DNA from: a candidate division KSB1 bacterium
GTDB lineage: Bacteria > Zhuqueibacterota > Zhuqueibacteria > Thermofontimicrobiales > Thermofontimicrobiaceae
Direction of reading: 5' to 3'
Assembly (NCBI GenBank): GCA_034506395.1
Contig: JAPDPQ010000010.1
Location: 62,001 to 126,000, forward strand
Length of the DNA: 64,000 bases
Shown: positions 54,916-63,591 of the stretch, one piece after another
Numbering within the stretch: the stretch's first letter is position 1
How the letters are laid out: the number at the start of each line of letters is the position of its first letter
Position numbers and translations under genes: made by a program
The notes under the pieces: model-generated
What the model was told of the DNA's origin: nothing
What the model saw: only the letters and a program-made list of their open reading frames with translations
Databases searched by the model: none

Positions 54916-55690
54916 TGAATATCTTCGGGAGCGGCTAAAACGCAAAAGAATTTGCCTAATGACACATATCATTGTTGGTTATCCATCATTCGAGGCGAAC
55001 TTGAAAGCGTTGGAAATCATGGCCGAGAACGATGTGGACGTTGTGGAGATTCAAATGCCGTTTTCTGAACCGATCGCAGACGGCCCGATCTTTGTTCGTG
55101 CCAATCAGATGTCACTTCAGCGTGGGACAACGGTAGATCAATATTTCCGATTTATGGAGAAAGCAACCGCCCGGTTCGACTTCCCTCTGCTGATGATGGG
55201 ATACTATAACCCTGTTTTCAAAATGGGAGAGGCAAATTTTTTAGATCGCCTTCAATCATCAGGTGGGAGAGGGTTTATCATCCCAGATTTGCCAATTGAG
55301 GAGGGTCGCAATCTATTTGATAGAGCAAAGCAAAAGGGCCTGGCAGCGATCCCCCTCATGACGCCCAGCTCCACTGAGCAGCGGCTCAAGGAGCTCGGCA
55401 AAGCTGGAAGTGGATTTGTCTATGTAGTGGCGCGGAAAGGTGTGACAGGGGAACACACCAAATTTGAAGATGATTTTGCTGATTATGTTCAGAAATGTCG
55501 CCGCGCAACAGAGCTGCCATTAGCAGTCGGATTTGGAATTTCACAGAAGCAAGACCTGGATTTTCTCGTCAATCACGTCGAAATGGCCATTATTGGAACT
55601 CGCATCTTAGAAATATGGGAAAATAATGGTGAAGAAGGCCTTCAAGCTTTTCTTCAAGAAATAAAACAATACTTGGAGCGCTTATGTTAA
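54905..55690 (+). CDS. trpA: Tryptophan synthase alpha chain
   Basis: 261 residues from ATG 54905, inside the end of trpB. The catalytic Glu is in VVEIQMPFSEPIADGP and the catalytic Asp in the ADGP part. The usual FSDP is FSEP and the N-terminal strand reads LMTHIIVGYPS rather than the common IPYxTAGxP. Later features are YYNPVFKMG, GFIIPDLPIEEG, TPSSTEQRL, YVVARKGVTG and VGFGISQ. It releases indole for TrpB. The annotation start at 54821 in the same frame is rejected. Confidence 0.95.
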   Translation: MRVDEYLRERLKRKRICLMTHIIVGYPSFEANLKALEIMAENDVDVVEIQMPFSEPIADGPIFVRANQMSLQRGTTVDQYFRFMEKATARFDFPLLMMGYYNPVFKMGEANFLDRLQSSGGRGFIIPDLPIEEGRNLFDRAKQKGLAAIPLMTPSSTEQRLKELGKAGSGFVYVVARKGVTGEHTKFEDDFADYVQKCRRATELPLAVGFGISQKQDLDFLVNHVEMAIIGTRILEIWENNGEEGLQAFLQEIKQYLERLC

Positions 55691-56688
55691 TCGTCATGCA
55701 TGTCAATTCGACACAAGAGCAAATTGAAAAAGTCAAACAAAAAATATTAGATTTGAATTTGCAGCCCCATGTCATCCCGGGTCAGTCCCGTTGTGCAATT
55801 GGCATTACTGGGAACAAAGGACCCATTTCACCCGAGCATTTCAAGGGTCTGCCTGGCGTGGTACAATGTATTTCTGTGACTAAGCCCTACAAACTCGTCA
55901 GTCGTGAGATTCGGCAGGAAAATACAGTGATTGACCTGAAGGATGTCCAGATCGGCGGCGACAAAATCGCCATTATTGCAGGCCCTTGTTCGGTAGAGAC
56001 CGAAGATCAAATTTTCACCATCGCCCATCAGCTTGCAAAGATGGGGATCAAAATCTTTCGAGGGGGAGCTTTCAAACCTCGAACTTCCCCATACTCATTC
56101 CAAGGATTGGGGAAAAAAGGATTGGAGCTTCTTGCGCAAGTGAGGCGAGAAACGGGAATGAAGATCATATCAGAATCTGTCGATGCTGAGACATTGGATC
56201 TGGTCACAGAATATGCAGACATTATCCAAATTGGCGCAAGAAATATGTATAATTACAGCTTGCTTAAACGGGTAGGGAAAATAGCCAAACCCGTCCTATT
56301 GAAACGGGGATTTTCAGCCACATTGGAAGAATTTTTAATGGCAGCAGAATACATTCTCGATGAAGGGAATTTTCAAGTCATTTTGTGTGAACGCGGCATA
56401 AGGACCTTCTCCGATTATTCACGCAATACGCTGGATATGAACCTGATTCCTGCGATCAAGCAATTAAGCCACCTGCCAATTATTATAGACCCCAGCCATG
56501 CCAGCGGCGATCGCAATTTCGTCCTGCCGTTAGCCCGTGGAGCAATCGCCGTGGGTGCCGATGGTATCATGATTGAAGTCCATCATGATCCAGAGAATGC
56601 ACTGAGCGATGGTGCTCAATCGCTCTATCCAATGCAAGTGAAAATACTAATGGAGCAGATTCAAGAAATCGCTAAAATAATTCGATGA
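55684..56688 (+). CDS. aroF: DAHP synthase, type I-beta with N-terminal regulatory domain
   Basis: 334 residues. The first ~75 residues form a ferredoxin-like regulatory domain (MLIVMHVNSTQEQIEKVKQKI). The barrel follows: IAIIAGPCSVETEDQI, RGGAFKPRTSPYSFQGLG, ISESVDAETLDLV, QIGARNMYNYSLLK, LLKRGFSATLEE and IDPSHASGDR with the metal Cys/His/Asp. It is the Thermotoga-like form of the first shikimate enzyme. It overlaps trpA by 7 bp, tying precursor supply to the trp operon. Confidence 0.95.
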   Translation: MLIVMHVNSTQEQIEKVKQKILDLNLQPHVIPGQSRCAIGITGNKGPISPEHFKGLPGVVQCISVTKPYKLVSREIRQENTVIDLKDVQIGGDKIAIIAGPCSVETEDQIFTIAHQLAKMGIKIFRGGAFKPRTSPYSFQGLGKKGLELLAQVRRETGMKIISESVDAETLDLVTEYADIIQIGARNMYNYSLLKRVGKIAKPVLLKRGFSATLEEFLMAAEYILDEGNFQVILCERGIRTFSDYSRNTLDMNLIPAIKQLSHLPIIIDPSHASGDRNFVLPLARGAIAVGADGIMIEVHHDPENALSDGAQSLYPMQVKILMEQIQEIAKIIR

Positions 56689-56737
56689 AAATGTGCTATG
56701 CTGTTGAATGGTCAAAAAAATGGTTGAAATCATTATT

Positions 56738-56764
56738 GCCCCAGTTCTGGGGCTATTTTTTATT
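56738..56764 (+). terminator. Trp operon terminator
   Basis: GCCCCAG-TT-CTGGGGC, a 7-bp all-strong stem with a tiny loop, is followed by TATTTTTTATT. Confidence 0.88.
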
Positions 56765-56964
56765 ACTTGACCTGTCGTGTAGTAAAAAAATAACCTGACA
56801 CATGCCACACTTAATTTCATCAATCTTAGTGTTAGAGCTTTTTCGTTGTTACAGATTCATTTTAAAGCATTATCATGTGAAACCAGCTTTCATAAATCAA
56901 ATAGGCTTGGAAAAGCTTATGCTCCGCGCTCCAAGCTGTATTCTCCCTGCACCATGCCCTCGTT

Positions 56965-57446
56965 TCACACCTTTCCACACCGTTCCCGCACAAAATCCTT
57001 CAGACTCGTCAGCGGCATGGGATATTGCTTGAGCGTCTCGGTCATGTCAAACGTCTGATCCGTCGTGTCATAATTAATCCCAGCCTTAGCCAGCTCCCTC
57101 CCAATTTGCGTGGCAAAATCGATGACGCTGTTAACCGACAACTGCTTGCTGATAACTTTCTTAGCAAGCCTCATTCCTCCATAATATGCCATGGCAATAA
57201 ACAACCACCCCTCATTGATTTTGTAAATGGTGCGAATATTGGGATGATCCAGCGCTAAAGCACTCTGTGCTTCTTGAATGAAGCGATCTTTTGCCTCGCG
57301 ACCGCGAGTCAATTTTGGGAGGAGAAATTTGAGAGCGACAATTCGTTTAAGTTCCAGCTCCTCGGCTTTGTAAACGACGCCCATCCTGCCTTCACCAAAT
57401 TTCTCAACTATTCGATAATGAAATACGATCTGACCGATTGTGACAT
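56965..57446 (-). pseudogene. Ser/Thr protein kinase remnant
   Basis: The frame encodes the N-lobe of a Hanks-type kinase: HYRIVEKFGEGR upstream of the apparent ATG (57384), then MGVVYKAEELELKRIVALKFL with the ATP lysine and QEAQSALALDHPNI. The catalytic HRD and DFG parts are missing; after QIGRELAKAG the sequence runs into an unrelated tail. At the 5' end the ATG near 57446 is one base out of frame with the kinase frame. Truncation plus frameshift argue for a dead gene. Confidence 0.75.
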
Positions 57447-57458
57447 ATTTCGCTCCCT

Positions 57459-57499
57459 AAAACGAAACAAGGCATAACCATCTTGCTGGCCATGCCTTG
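57459..57499 (-). terminator. Terminator of the STAS transcript
   Basis: On the minus strand, CAAGGCAT...ATGCCTTG (57468-57475 with 57492-57499) has a 16-nt loop and leads into TTTCGTTTT. Between it and the STAS gene is a perfect 14-bp palindromic hairpin, CTGATTCCATCGCT (57565-57578) with AGCGATGGAATCAG (57582-57595). Confidence 0.6.
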
Positions 57500-57600
57500 A
57501 AAGAATCTCTCCCCTCAAATTCCATGTGCTTCTGCTGTAAGGCCATTTTGATTTAAGGAGGCCACTGATTCCATCGCTTGGAGCGATGGAATCAGTATCG

Positions 57601-57939
57601 TTATTTGAACGTTGCCACTGCCCGATCCACGGTTTCGTAGGTATCGAAAACCGTAATCAATTTGGTGATCATCAACAGGCTATTGATTTTCTCAGTTGCA
57701 CCAGCTATTTTCAATTGCCCTTCGGCGTTAGTCACGGATGTAAGGCAGGAGATCAACATGCCCAGGCCCGAGCTATTGAGCCATTTGACGTCGGAAACGT
57801 CGATAACGATTTTCTTGATCCCATCGCCTAACAAGCTTTTCACCTTTTCATGCACCTCTTTGGTCTCGTCGCCGCCCATCAATTTCCCGCTGACCTGAAG
57901 AACAGCCACATCGCCTTGGATCTTTTCTTTAACTGCCAT
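57601..57939 (-). CDS. STAS-domain anti-sigma factor antagonist
   Basis: 112 residues forming a complete STAS domain. The phosphorylation site is in KWLNSSGLGMLI (Ser58/59 region). GGGAGG precedes ATG 57939. It is intact while the flanking kinase and phosphatase are broken, suggesting either retention with partners elsewhere or recent decay. It differs from the STAS protein at 7.4 kb. Confidence 0.88.
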   Translation of the reverse strand: MAVKEKIQGDVAVLQVSGKLMGGDETKEVHEKVKSLLGDGIKKIVIDVSDVKWLNSSGLGMLISCLTSVTNAEGQLKIAGATEKINSLLMITKLITVFDTYETVDRAVATFK

Positions 57940-58355
57940 TTTTCCTCCCAGAGTTTTTTCTTGATTTAATTAGAAAAAATATTGCTTTTTAATATATGAA
58001 ACTAATCCTTCAATGTCAAATAGAAATTTTGCAATGCAAGATATTCTCCCACAGAACTGTAATTCCACAGAAATGGCTTTCTTGCTTTTTTAATTCTTTG
58101 GGATGCTATTTCTGAGGTCAAAAAAGATTTTGCCATTTGATCAAACTTTAAACCAACTAAATACTAATTCCCGAATTACCTAATTACCCAACCTGGACAA
58201 GCCAGAACCAAAAAGATGCTTGACCGCTAATTACGCGAATTAAACCAATTTGGCTAATTGTTAATTTGCGCAATTTGAAAAATTAGCGGAATTCGCGGTC
58301 AAAATATTTTTGCCCAGTGTACAACAATTTTACCATTTGGGAACTCATTACCCAG
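57940..58355. other. Repeat-containing intergenic region
   Basis: No gene. It holds a palindromic element (58220-58302) and short direct repeats of ATTACC-type units on both sides (58175-58195 and 58347-58367). Confidence 0.5.
58220..58302. repeat. 83-bp imperfect palindrome
   Basis: TTGACCGC (58220-58227) and GCGGTCAA (58295-58302) end an imperfect inverted repeat rich in GCGAATT/AATTCGC units, for instance TAATTACGCGAATTAA and ATTAGCGGAATTCGCGG. It has the look of a dispersed intergenic repeat. Confidence 0.65.
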
Positions 58356-58790
58356 TTACCCAGTTGCCTTTATGGCAATCACCAACACATCATCGGTCTG
58401 CTTCGCCTTGCCCATAAAAGCAGCCAATGAGGATTTTACATTTTGAATCACCGCATCGGCCGATTTTGACGCTACTTCTTCGACAGCCTGAATCAACCTG
58501 CTTTCTTCAAATAACTCCTGATTTTCATTGATCGCCTCGGTCACACCATCGGTGTAAATTAAAAAGAGATCGTTGCGCTGCAAGGGAATCTCTTTCACGT
58601 CATAATCACATTGTTTGATCAGATTCAAGGCGCGGCCCTTCAATTCGACCAACTGGCAGGATCGGCTCGGGCTATTATAATGCACGATGGGATTATGTCT
58701 TGCATCGGAGATCCGTAGCAGTTTTTTATTGACATCAAGATTTTTTGATTTGAATGTAAGTCTTGAAACACGATAGCGTATTGCATTTAA
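58356..58790 (-). pseudogene. PP2C-type phosphatase remnant
   Basis: The frame contains the C-terminal third of a SpoIIE/RsbU phosphatase: RISDARHNPIVHY (normally RAGHNPPLLY), LFLIYTDGVTEAINENQELFEESRL and TDDVLVIAIKATG. The first two-thirds with the GGDxYD and GDxxGHG motifs are absent; the frame opens only to 58790 and has no ATG. A GTG at 58685 would give 109 residues without an active site. Degenerate active-site residues add to the case. Confidence 0.7.
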
Positions 58791-58957
58791 TCATGATTAT
58801 TGTCATGATCCCATTTGTGCTAAACCCTGAGGCAATAAAGCATTCGGTTTTGCGTTCTAGCCAGTTTTTAACACCCGACGACATCTATCAGAATCAATCG
58901 GTGATGAATGGCAATCGAATCATTACAAGCGCACCACCTGAGACAAAAGTCCCATTT

Positions 58958-59575
58958 TTAGGACTCCTTTTTCTTTTCAGTAATTGATTTTGGTGAGACA
59001 ATCCCACCGGAAACGACTAACTTCAAAGCGGTTTCAATTGAAATATTAACCCTAATGATTTCCTTTTCTGGTACTGCGACAATGAACCCAGTGGTAGGGA
59101 CCGGTACGCTGGGAACATAGACATTGACTAAAGTCTCTGAACCTTCAAGATTTTTTCGTTCGACAGTGCTCGTAATAAATCCATAGGAATAAATCCCCTT
59201 GCGCGGATATTCGATCATAACAACTGCTTTAAACGATGTCCGATTCGGCACAGTCACAGCTTGCATCAGTTCTTTGGATGCATTGTAGATTTTATTGACG
59301 ATTGGGATGCTTGAGATTATTTTTTCGGTATACTGGAGAATTTTTTTCCCCAACAAATTGCTCGCTAACAGTCCCATGAATAAGATGAGAAGAATCGTAA
59401 CCAAAATACCAATACCAGGAATATGAATGCCGAATAAACGCTCAGGTAACGTCCCTACCAATCCGTCAATCGCCTTCAAGAGAAATTTTAAAGCGAGGAA
59501 AGTTGCAATTATCGGGACGGTCACAAAAAGTCCCGAAATAAATTTGCTCCGCAGATATCTGAGTATGGACCTAAT
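58958..59575 (-). CDS. DUF502 membrane protein
   Basis: About 205 residues. Two N-terminal hydrophobic segments (SGLFVTVPIIATFLALKFLL; IGILVTILLILFMGLLAS) and the PIVNKIYNASKELM and FKAVVMIEYPRKGIYSYGFIT segments are diagnostic of DUF502. The start is unusual. A full anti-Shine-Dalgarno complement, AAGGAGGTGATC, is eight bases ahead of an in-frame ATT (59575), whereas the first standard start (GTG 59524) cuts into the first helix and has no Shine-Dalgarno. Alternatively ATG near 59596 is joined if one A in the following A5 run is lost. Function unknown. Confidence 0.82.
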   Translation of the reverse strand: MRSILRYLRSKFISGLFVTVPIIATFLALKFLLKAIDGLVGTLPERLFGIHIPGIGILVTILLILFMGLLASNLLGKKILQYTEKIISSIPIVNKIYNASKELMQAVTVPNRTSFKAVVMIEYPRKGIYSYGFITSTVERKNLEGSETLVNVYVPSVPVPTTGFIVAVPEKEIIRVNISIETALKLVVSGGIVSPKSITEKKKES

Positions 59576-59994
59576 TTTTGATCACCTCCTTCATGCATCA
59601 CAAGATCTTGCATCATGAGCGTGCTTAGATCTTTCAATAGCAGCGCTCCTGTGAATCCTCTGAATTTTTATTAAATCACCAAAAAAGTTGCTGCCATGGT
59701 TATTCTATGGAGCTTCAAGACTGTACTTCTAAGGAAGCATTCTAACTTACCAGTCTCGCGTTACTAAAATTTTTATTTAACTGAAAAATTACATCAAAAG
59801 CAATCAAAATGAATTAAGATTAGCCTGTGTTCAAAATTTTATTTTTTGATTTGTTTGGAACTCATCTCTTACACTATTGTTGGTGGCATTTTGATCATTT
59901 TTTAGGGTAGAATACTGAAAAATTTTTGGAGAAAGGGTCCATCGATCGAACAAAAAATTATTTTTGCTGTTTAAATAAAAAAATGGGAGAGAAT
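59576..59994. other. Divergent promoter region
   Basis: About 400 bp of AT-rich sequence between the DUF502 and histidine kinase genes. It contains no gene or clear terminator. Confidence 0.4.
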
Positions 59995-61785
59995 ATGTTC
60001 AAGAAATATCAATGGAATCTGCTGCTGATTGTCCTTTCTGTCTCTATGGTCGGATTAATTTTATTTGACCTCGTTTTTTATCATAGTATCAAGCGCTATT
60101 TATTCGATCTGATTTTTAATGAGATGCGGATAAAAACAGAATTGGCGCTCAGCATGTTTGATGAGCATCGAATTGGCAATCTGAACGAATGCGAAACGGC
60201 TTGCTTTGAAATTTGTTATCGCATCAGAAGGATTGTCAATGCGCGAGTGACGATTATCGATTCCAACGGAAGGGTGATCGCTGATTCTGATGTCGCCAAG
60301 GATCAAGTTAGGCAGATGGATAATCATTTGAGCCGTCCAGAAATTCAACAAGCCAAGGAGACTGGTATTGGTCAGAGTTATCGGATGAGTGACACGGTTC
60401 ATCGGAAGATTTTCTATACCGCTTTCCCGATCAAATTCCAAGGGAAACTCTCAGGTTTTTTGCGATTGGCTTATTATGATCAACGGTTTGAGGAGTCCCT
60501 TTCCAATATCGTTACGCTCATCGTTGCAGCCAATATCGTTGGTTTGATAATTTTGGTGCTGCTGTCGTATTTTTTTAGCCGGGTCGCTGCAGCACCAATT
60601 ACTTCGATTTTGAAGGTTGCCCAGAAAATTGCTAATGGTGACCTAGAGAGATCGTTCCCTATTGGCAGGGTAGATGAAATAGGTACATTATCTCTGATCT
60701 TCAATGATCTTACCGATAAATTGAAAAACCAGATCCGACAAATTTCGCACGAGCGATCGAAATTGGAAGATATACTATCCAACCTTGATGCTGGGATCAT
60801 TGTTCTGGATCACCAAAAACACATTATCCATGCCAATCCTCGAATTTTTCAAATGATGAAATTTGATTATGCGAGTATTGACCATAAAAATTTGCTTGAG
60901 ATCATCCGAGATGAGCCACTGATCGTCGCAGTGGACCAGGCGATGAAAGAAAAAACGAAAATTGCTGGAGAGTTTGAACGTCTGGTCGATCAACAGAAGG
61001 TATTTTTTAGCTATATTGTGACTCCATTTTGGCTGGCTGAACTTGGGGATAATGGCGCGTTGGTTCAGTTGTACGATATCACAGCGGTCAAGAAATTGGA
61101 GGCAATTCGGCGAGATTTTGTAGCAAACGCCTCTCATGAGTTCAAAACGCCGCTAACTTCGATCGTGGGTTATACTGAAACTTTGCTGGAGGGGGCAGTA
61201 GAGAATCGAAGCGATCGCATCAGATTCTTAAGACGAATCAGGGAACAAGCCCAGAGATTAGAGTTTCTTGTCAGCGATTTGCTTAAACTCTCAGAGCTCG
61301 AACGCGAGCAACCTCTGGAACTGAAACCCACGGATTTGAGTGCTATTATCAAGGATATTGTGGACGATTTTAAAACATCAGCACAACAAAAAAATATCGA
61401 ATTAACATTTGATGTCCCGCCGCAGGTGCGAGTGCTGGCTAATGAAGATGGCATCCGTTCCGTGCTGAACAACTTGGTTGACAATGCCATTAAATATACG
61501 CTTCCTGAAGGCAAAATACAGGTCCGGGTTTCTAATACGGGTACAAATAAAATCAAAGTAGCAGTGATCGACAATGGTATTGGCATTGATCCCAAATATC
61601 ACGATCGCATCTTTCAGCGGTTCTATCGGATTGATAAAGCCAGATCCCAAGCGCTGGGTGGTTCAGGCCTGGGATTGGCGATTGTGAAACATATCGTGGA
61701 GCGACATGGTAGCAAAATCTACATTGAGAGCGCTCTGGGGAAAGGCAGCACATTCTGGTTTGAATTAAAAAAAGTTGAATCGTAA
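59995..61785 (+). CDS. PhoR-type membrane sensor histidine kinase
   Basis: 596 residues. Transmembrane helices lie at about 10-32 and 172-196, around a periplasmic sensor (about 35-170). Next come HAMP (RVAAAPITSILKVAQKIANGDLERSF), PAS (about 265-375, DILSNLDAGIIVLDHQKHIIHAN), HisKA with the phospho-accepting His in NASHEFKTPLTSIVGYTE, and HATPase_c with NLVDNAIKY, VIDNGIGI and GGSGLGLAIVKHI. Start ATG 59995 behind GGGAGA was preferred to the longer TTG frame at 59926. The order PAS-HisKA-HATPase is that of PhoR. No response regulator lies next to it. Confidence 0.93.
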   Translation: MFKKYQWNLLLIVLSVSMVGLILFDLVFYHSIKRYLFDLIFNEMRIKTELALSMFDEHRIGNLNECETACFEICYRIRRIVNARVTIIDSNGRVIADSDVAKDQVRQMDNHLSRPEIQQAKETGIGQSYRMSDTVHRKIFYTAFPIKFQGKLSGFLRLAYYDQRFEESLSNIVTLIVAANIVGLIILVLLSYFFSRVAAAPITSILKVAQKIANGDLERSFPIGRVDEIGTLSLIFNDLTDKLKNQIRQISHERSKLEDILSNLDAGIIVLDHQKHIIHANPRIFQMMKFDYASIDHKNLLEIIRDEPLIVAVDQAMKEKTKIAGEFERLVDQQKVFFSYIVTPFWLAELGDNGALVQLYDITAVKKLEAIRRDFVANASHEFKTPLTSIVGYTETLLEGAVENRSDRIRFLRRIREQAQRLEFLVSDLLKLSELEREQPLELKPTDLSAIIKDIVDDFKTSAQQKNIELTFDVPPQVRVLANEDGIRSVLNNLVDNAIKYTLPEGKIQVRVSNTGTNKIKVAVIDNGIGIDPKYHDRIFQRFYRIDKARSQALGGSGLGLAIVKHIVERHGSKIYIESALGKGSTFWFELKKVES

Positions 61786-61995
61786 GACATGAAAACATAT
61801 TGGATAGAGGATCAAAATCTATTGGCGCTTATAATTGAGAGATCTCATCACCTATTCAGCTTGCATCAAATTTTGCAGCCATGAGAGTCGAACAGCAGGC
61901 AAAGTTCTACTTTGTGCCGAAACGATCCCGGTCCCTGTGGCAGCGGCAAAAATTCAAAAAATGTTATGGATAACTCCAACGAGGAGATTGGCAGA

Positions 61996-63492
61996 ATGAA
62001 ACGTCGACAATTTATTAAAACCACCAGCCTGGCGATCGCTGGTGCTTCTTTCCCAGCCAGCAGTGCCTTTTTCCGATATGCGAGGCGCAAAAAGCCGAAC
62101 ATCATTTTCATCCTGGCGGACGATCTGGGCTATGGCGAGCTGGGTTGTTATGGTCAACAAAAGATACGAACGCCCAATATTGATCGGATGGCAGCAGAGG
62201 GCATGAGGTTTACGCAGCACTATTCTGGTAGCCCAGTGTGCGCGCCATCGCGGTGTGCTCTGATGACTGGGAAGCATACCGGCCACGCCTATATCCGCGG
62301 CAATGATGAAATGACCGAGCGTGGCGATGTGTGGCACGATCCAAACATCGAAGGACAACGCCCGCTCCTGCCTGGAACAGAGACCATCGGCAGAATGATG
62401 CAGCGAGCCGGTTATGTCACAGCGGCAATTGGCAAATGGGGTTTAGGTGGCCCAAACGATTCCGGCCATCCCAATCAGCAGGGATTTGACTTCTGGTACG
62501 GGTATCTTTGCCAGCGTCTGGCACACAACTATTATCCCGCGCATCTTTGGCGCAATAGTCAAAAGGAGATTCTAGAGGGCAACAGTTACTTTTTCCCGCA
62601 TCAGCCTTTGCCCGCGGATCGCGATCCAAGAGATCCCGAATCTTATAAAATTTATGTTGGCCGACAGTATTCGATGGACTTGTTAGCCCGAGAAGCACTG
62701 TCGTTCATCCAGGCTAATCGGGATAAACCGTTCTTTCTGTATCTGCCATTCACAATCCCGCATCTGGCTCTCCAGGTGCCGGAGGACGCGCTGGCCGAGT
62801 ACGAGGGCAAATTTCCTGAAACGCCCTATCTTGGTGGTAGTGAAAACGGTTATCTCCCAAATCGTACGCCCCATGCTACCTATGCTGCCATGATCACGCG
62901 ATTGGACCGGGAGGTGGGAAGAATTTTGGACTTGCTGAAGGTGTTGCAACTTGATGAAAACACGTTGATTTTCTTTTCCAGCGACAATGGTGCTGCCTGG
63001 CCGCATGGCGGCGCTGATCCCGTCTTTTTTAATAGCAATGGTGGACTAAAAAATTACAAGGGATCGGTGTACGAAGGCGGCATCCGTGTCCCGTTGATCG
63101 CCAGGTGGAAAGGCAAAATTAAGCCCGGCACAATTTCTAATCACATTTCGGCCTTTTGGGATTTTTATCCCACATTAGCTGAAATTATTGGAGCAAAAGT
63201 GCCAGCCGATATCGATGGCATCTCGCTGCTGCCGACCTTGCTGGGCAAACCCCAAAGAAAGCATGATTTTCTCTACTGGGAATTTCAAGGACAACAGGCC
63301 ATTCGCATCGATCGTTGGAAAGCTGTTCGGCTGGGGCCTGATCAGCCGGTTGAATTATATGATTTAGAAAGCGATCCGGGCGAGAAGAATAATGTGGCCA
63401 ATCAGTTTCCTGACAAAGTCGAGGAAATGATTAACCTGCTAAAATCGGCCCGCACCGAATCGGAACTGTTTCCATTATCAAAGAGCCAATAA
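61996..63492 (+). CDS. Arylsulfatase-type sulfatase, Tat-exported
   Basis: 498 residues. The N-terminus MKRRQFIKTTSLAIAGASF is a Tat signal. Metal ligands are in ADDLGYGELG (D42, D43). The formylglycine Cys82 lies in the CAPSRCALMTGKH signature, and FFSSDNGAAWPHGG supplies further ligands. A C-terminal RIDRWKAVRLGPDQPVELYDLESDP subdomain ends the protein. It desulfates a glycan in the periplasm after activation by a formylglycine-generating enzyme (not in the window). ATG 61996 has GAGGAG upstream; in-frame ATG 61966 is less likely. Confidence 0.95.
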   Translation: MKRRQFIKTTSLAIAGASFPASSAFFRYARRKKPNIIFILADDLGYGELGCYGQQKIRTPNIDRMAAEGMRFTQHYSGSPVCAPSRCALMTGKHTGHAYIRGNDEMTERGDVWHDPNIEGQRPLLPGTETIGRMMQRAGYVTAAIGKWGLGGPNDSGHPNQQGFDFWYGYLCQRLAHNYYPAHLWRNSQKEILEGNSYFFPHQPLPADRDPRDPESYKIYVGRQYSMDLLAREALSFIQANRDKPFFLYLPFTIPHLALQVPEDALAEYEGKFPETPYLGGSENGYLPNRTPHATYAAMITRLDREVGRILDLLKVLQLDENTLIFFSSDNGAAWPHGGADPVFFNSNGGLKNYKGSVYEGGIRVPLIARWKGKIKPGTISNHISAFWDFYPTLAEIIGAKVPADIDGISLLPTLLGKPQRKHDFLYWEFQGQQAIRIDRWKAVRLGPDQPVELYDLESDPGEKNNVANQFPDKVEEMINLLKSARTESELFPLSKSQ

Positions 63493-63549
63493 AATCCTTC
63501 ACGGCTGACCAATCGGTTGGGGAATTTGGTCGGGCAACAAGCATTCAAT

Positions 63550-63568
63550 CCTCTCGAATTCCGAGAGG
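63550..63568 (+). promoter_or_regulatory. Short hairpin before the second sulfatase
   Basis: CCTCTCG (63550-63556) pairs with CGAGAGG (63562-63568). The GAGAGG is the only Shine-Dalgarno-like sequence before ATG 63592, 23 bp upstream. Confidence 0.4.
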
Positions 63569-63591
63569 AATTCAATCAAAGAATAGCATTC

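Noticed and set aside
58763..58987. 74-codon plus-strand ORF
   Set aside because: Lies in the gap between the phosphatase remnant and the DUF502 gene; no Shine-Dalgarno or family sequence.
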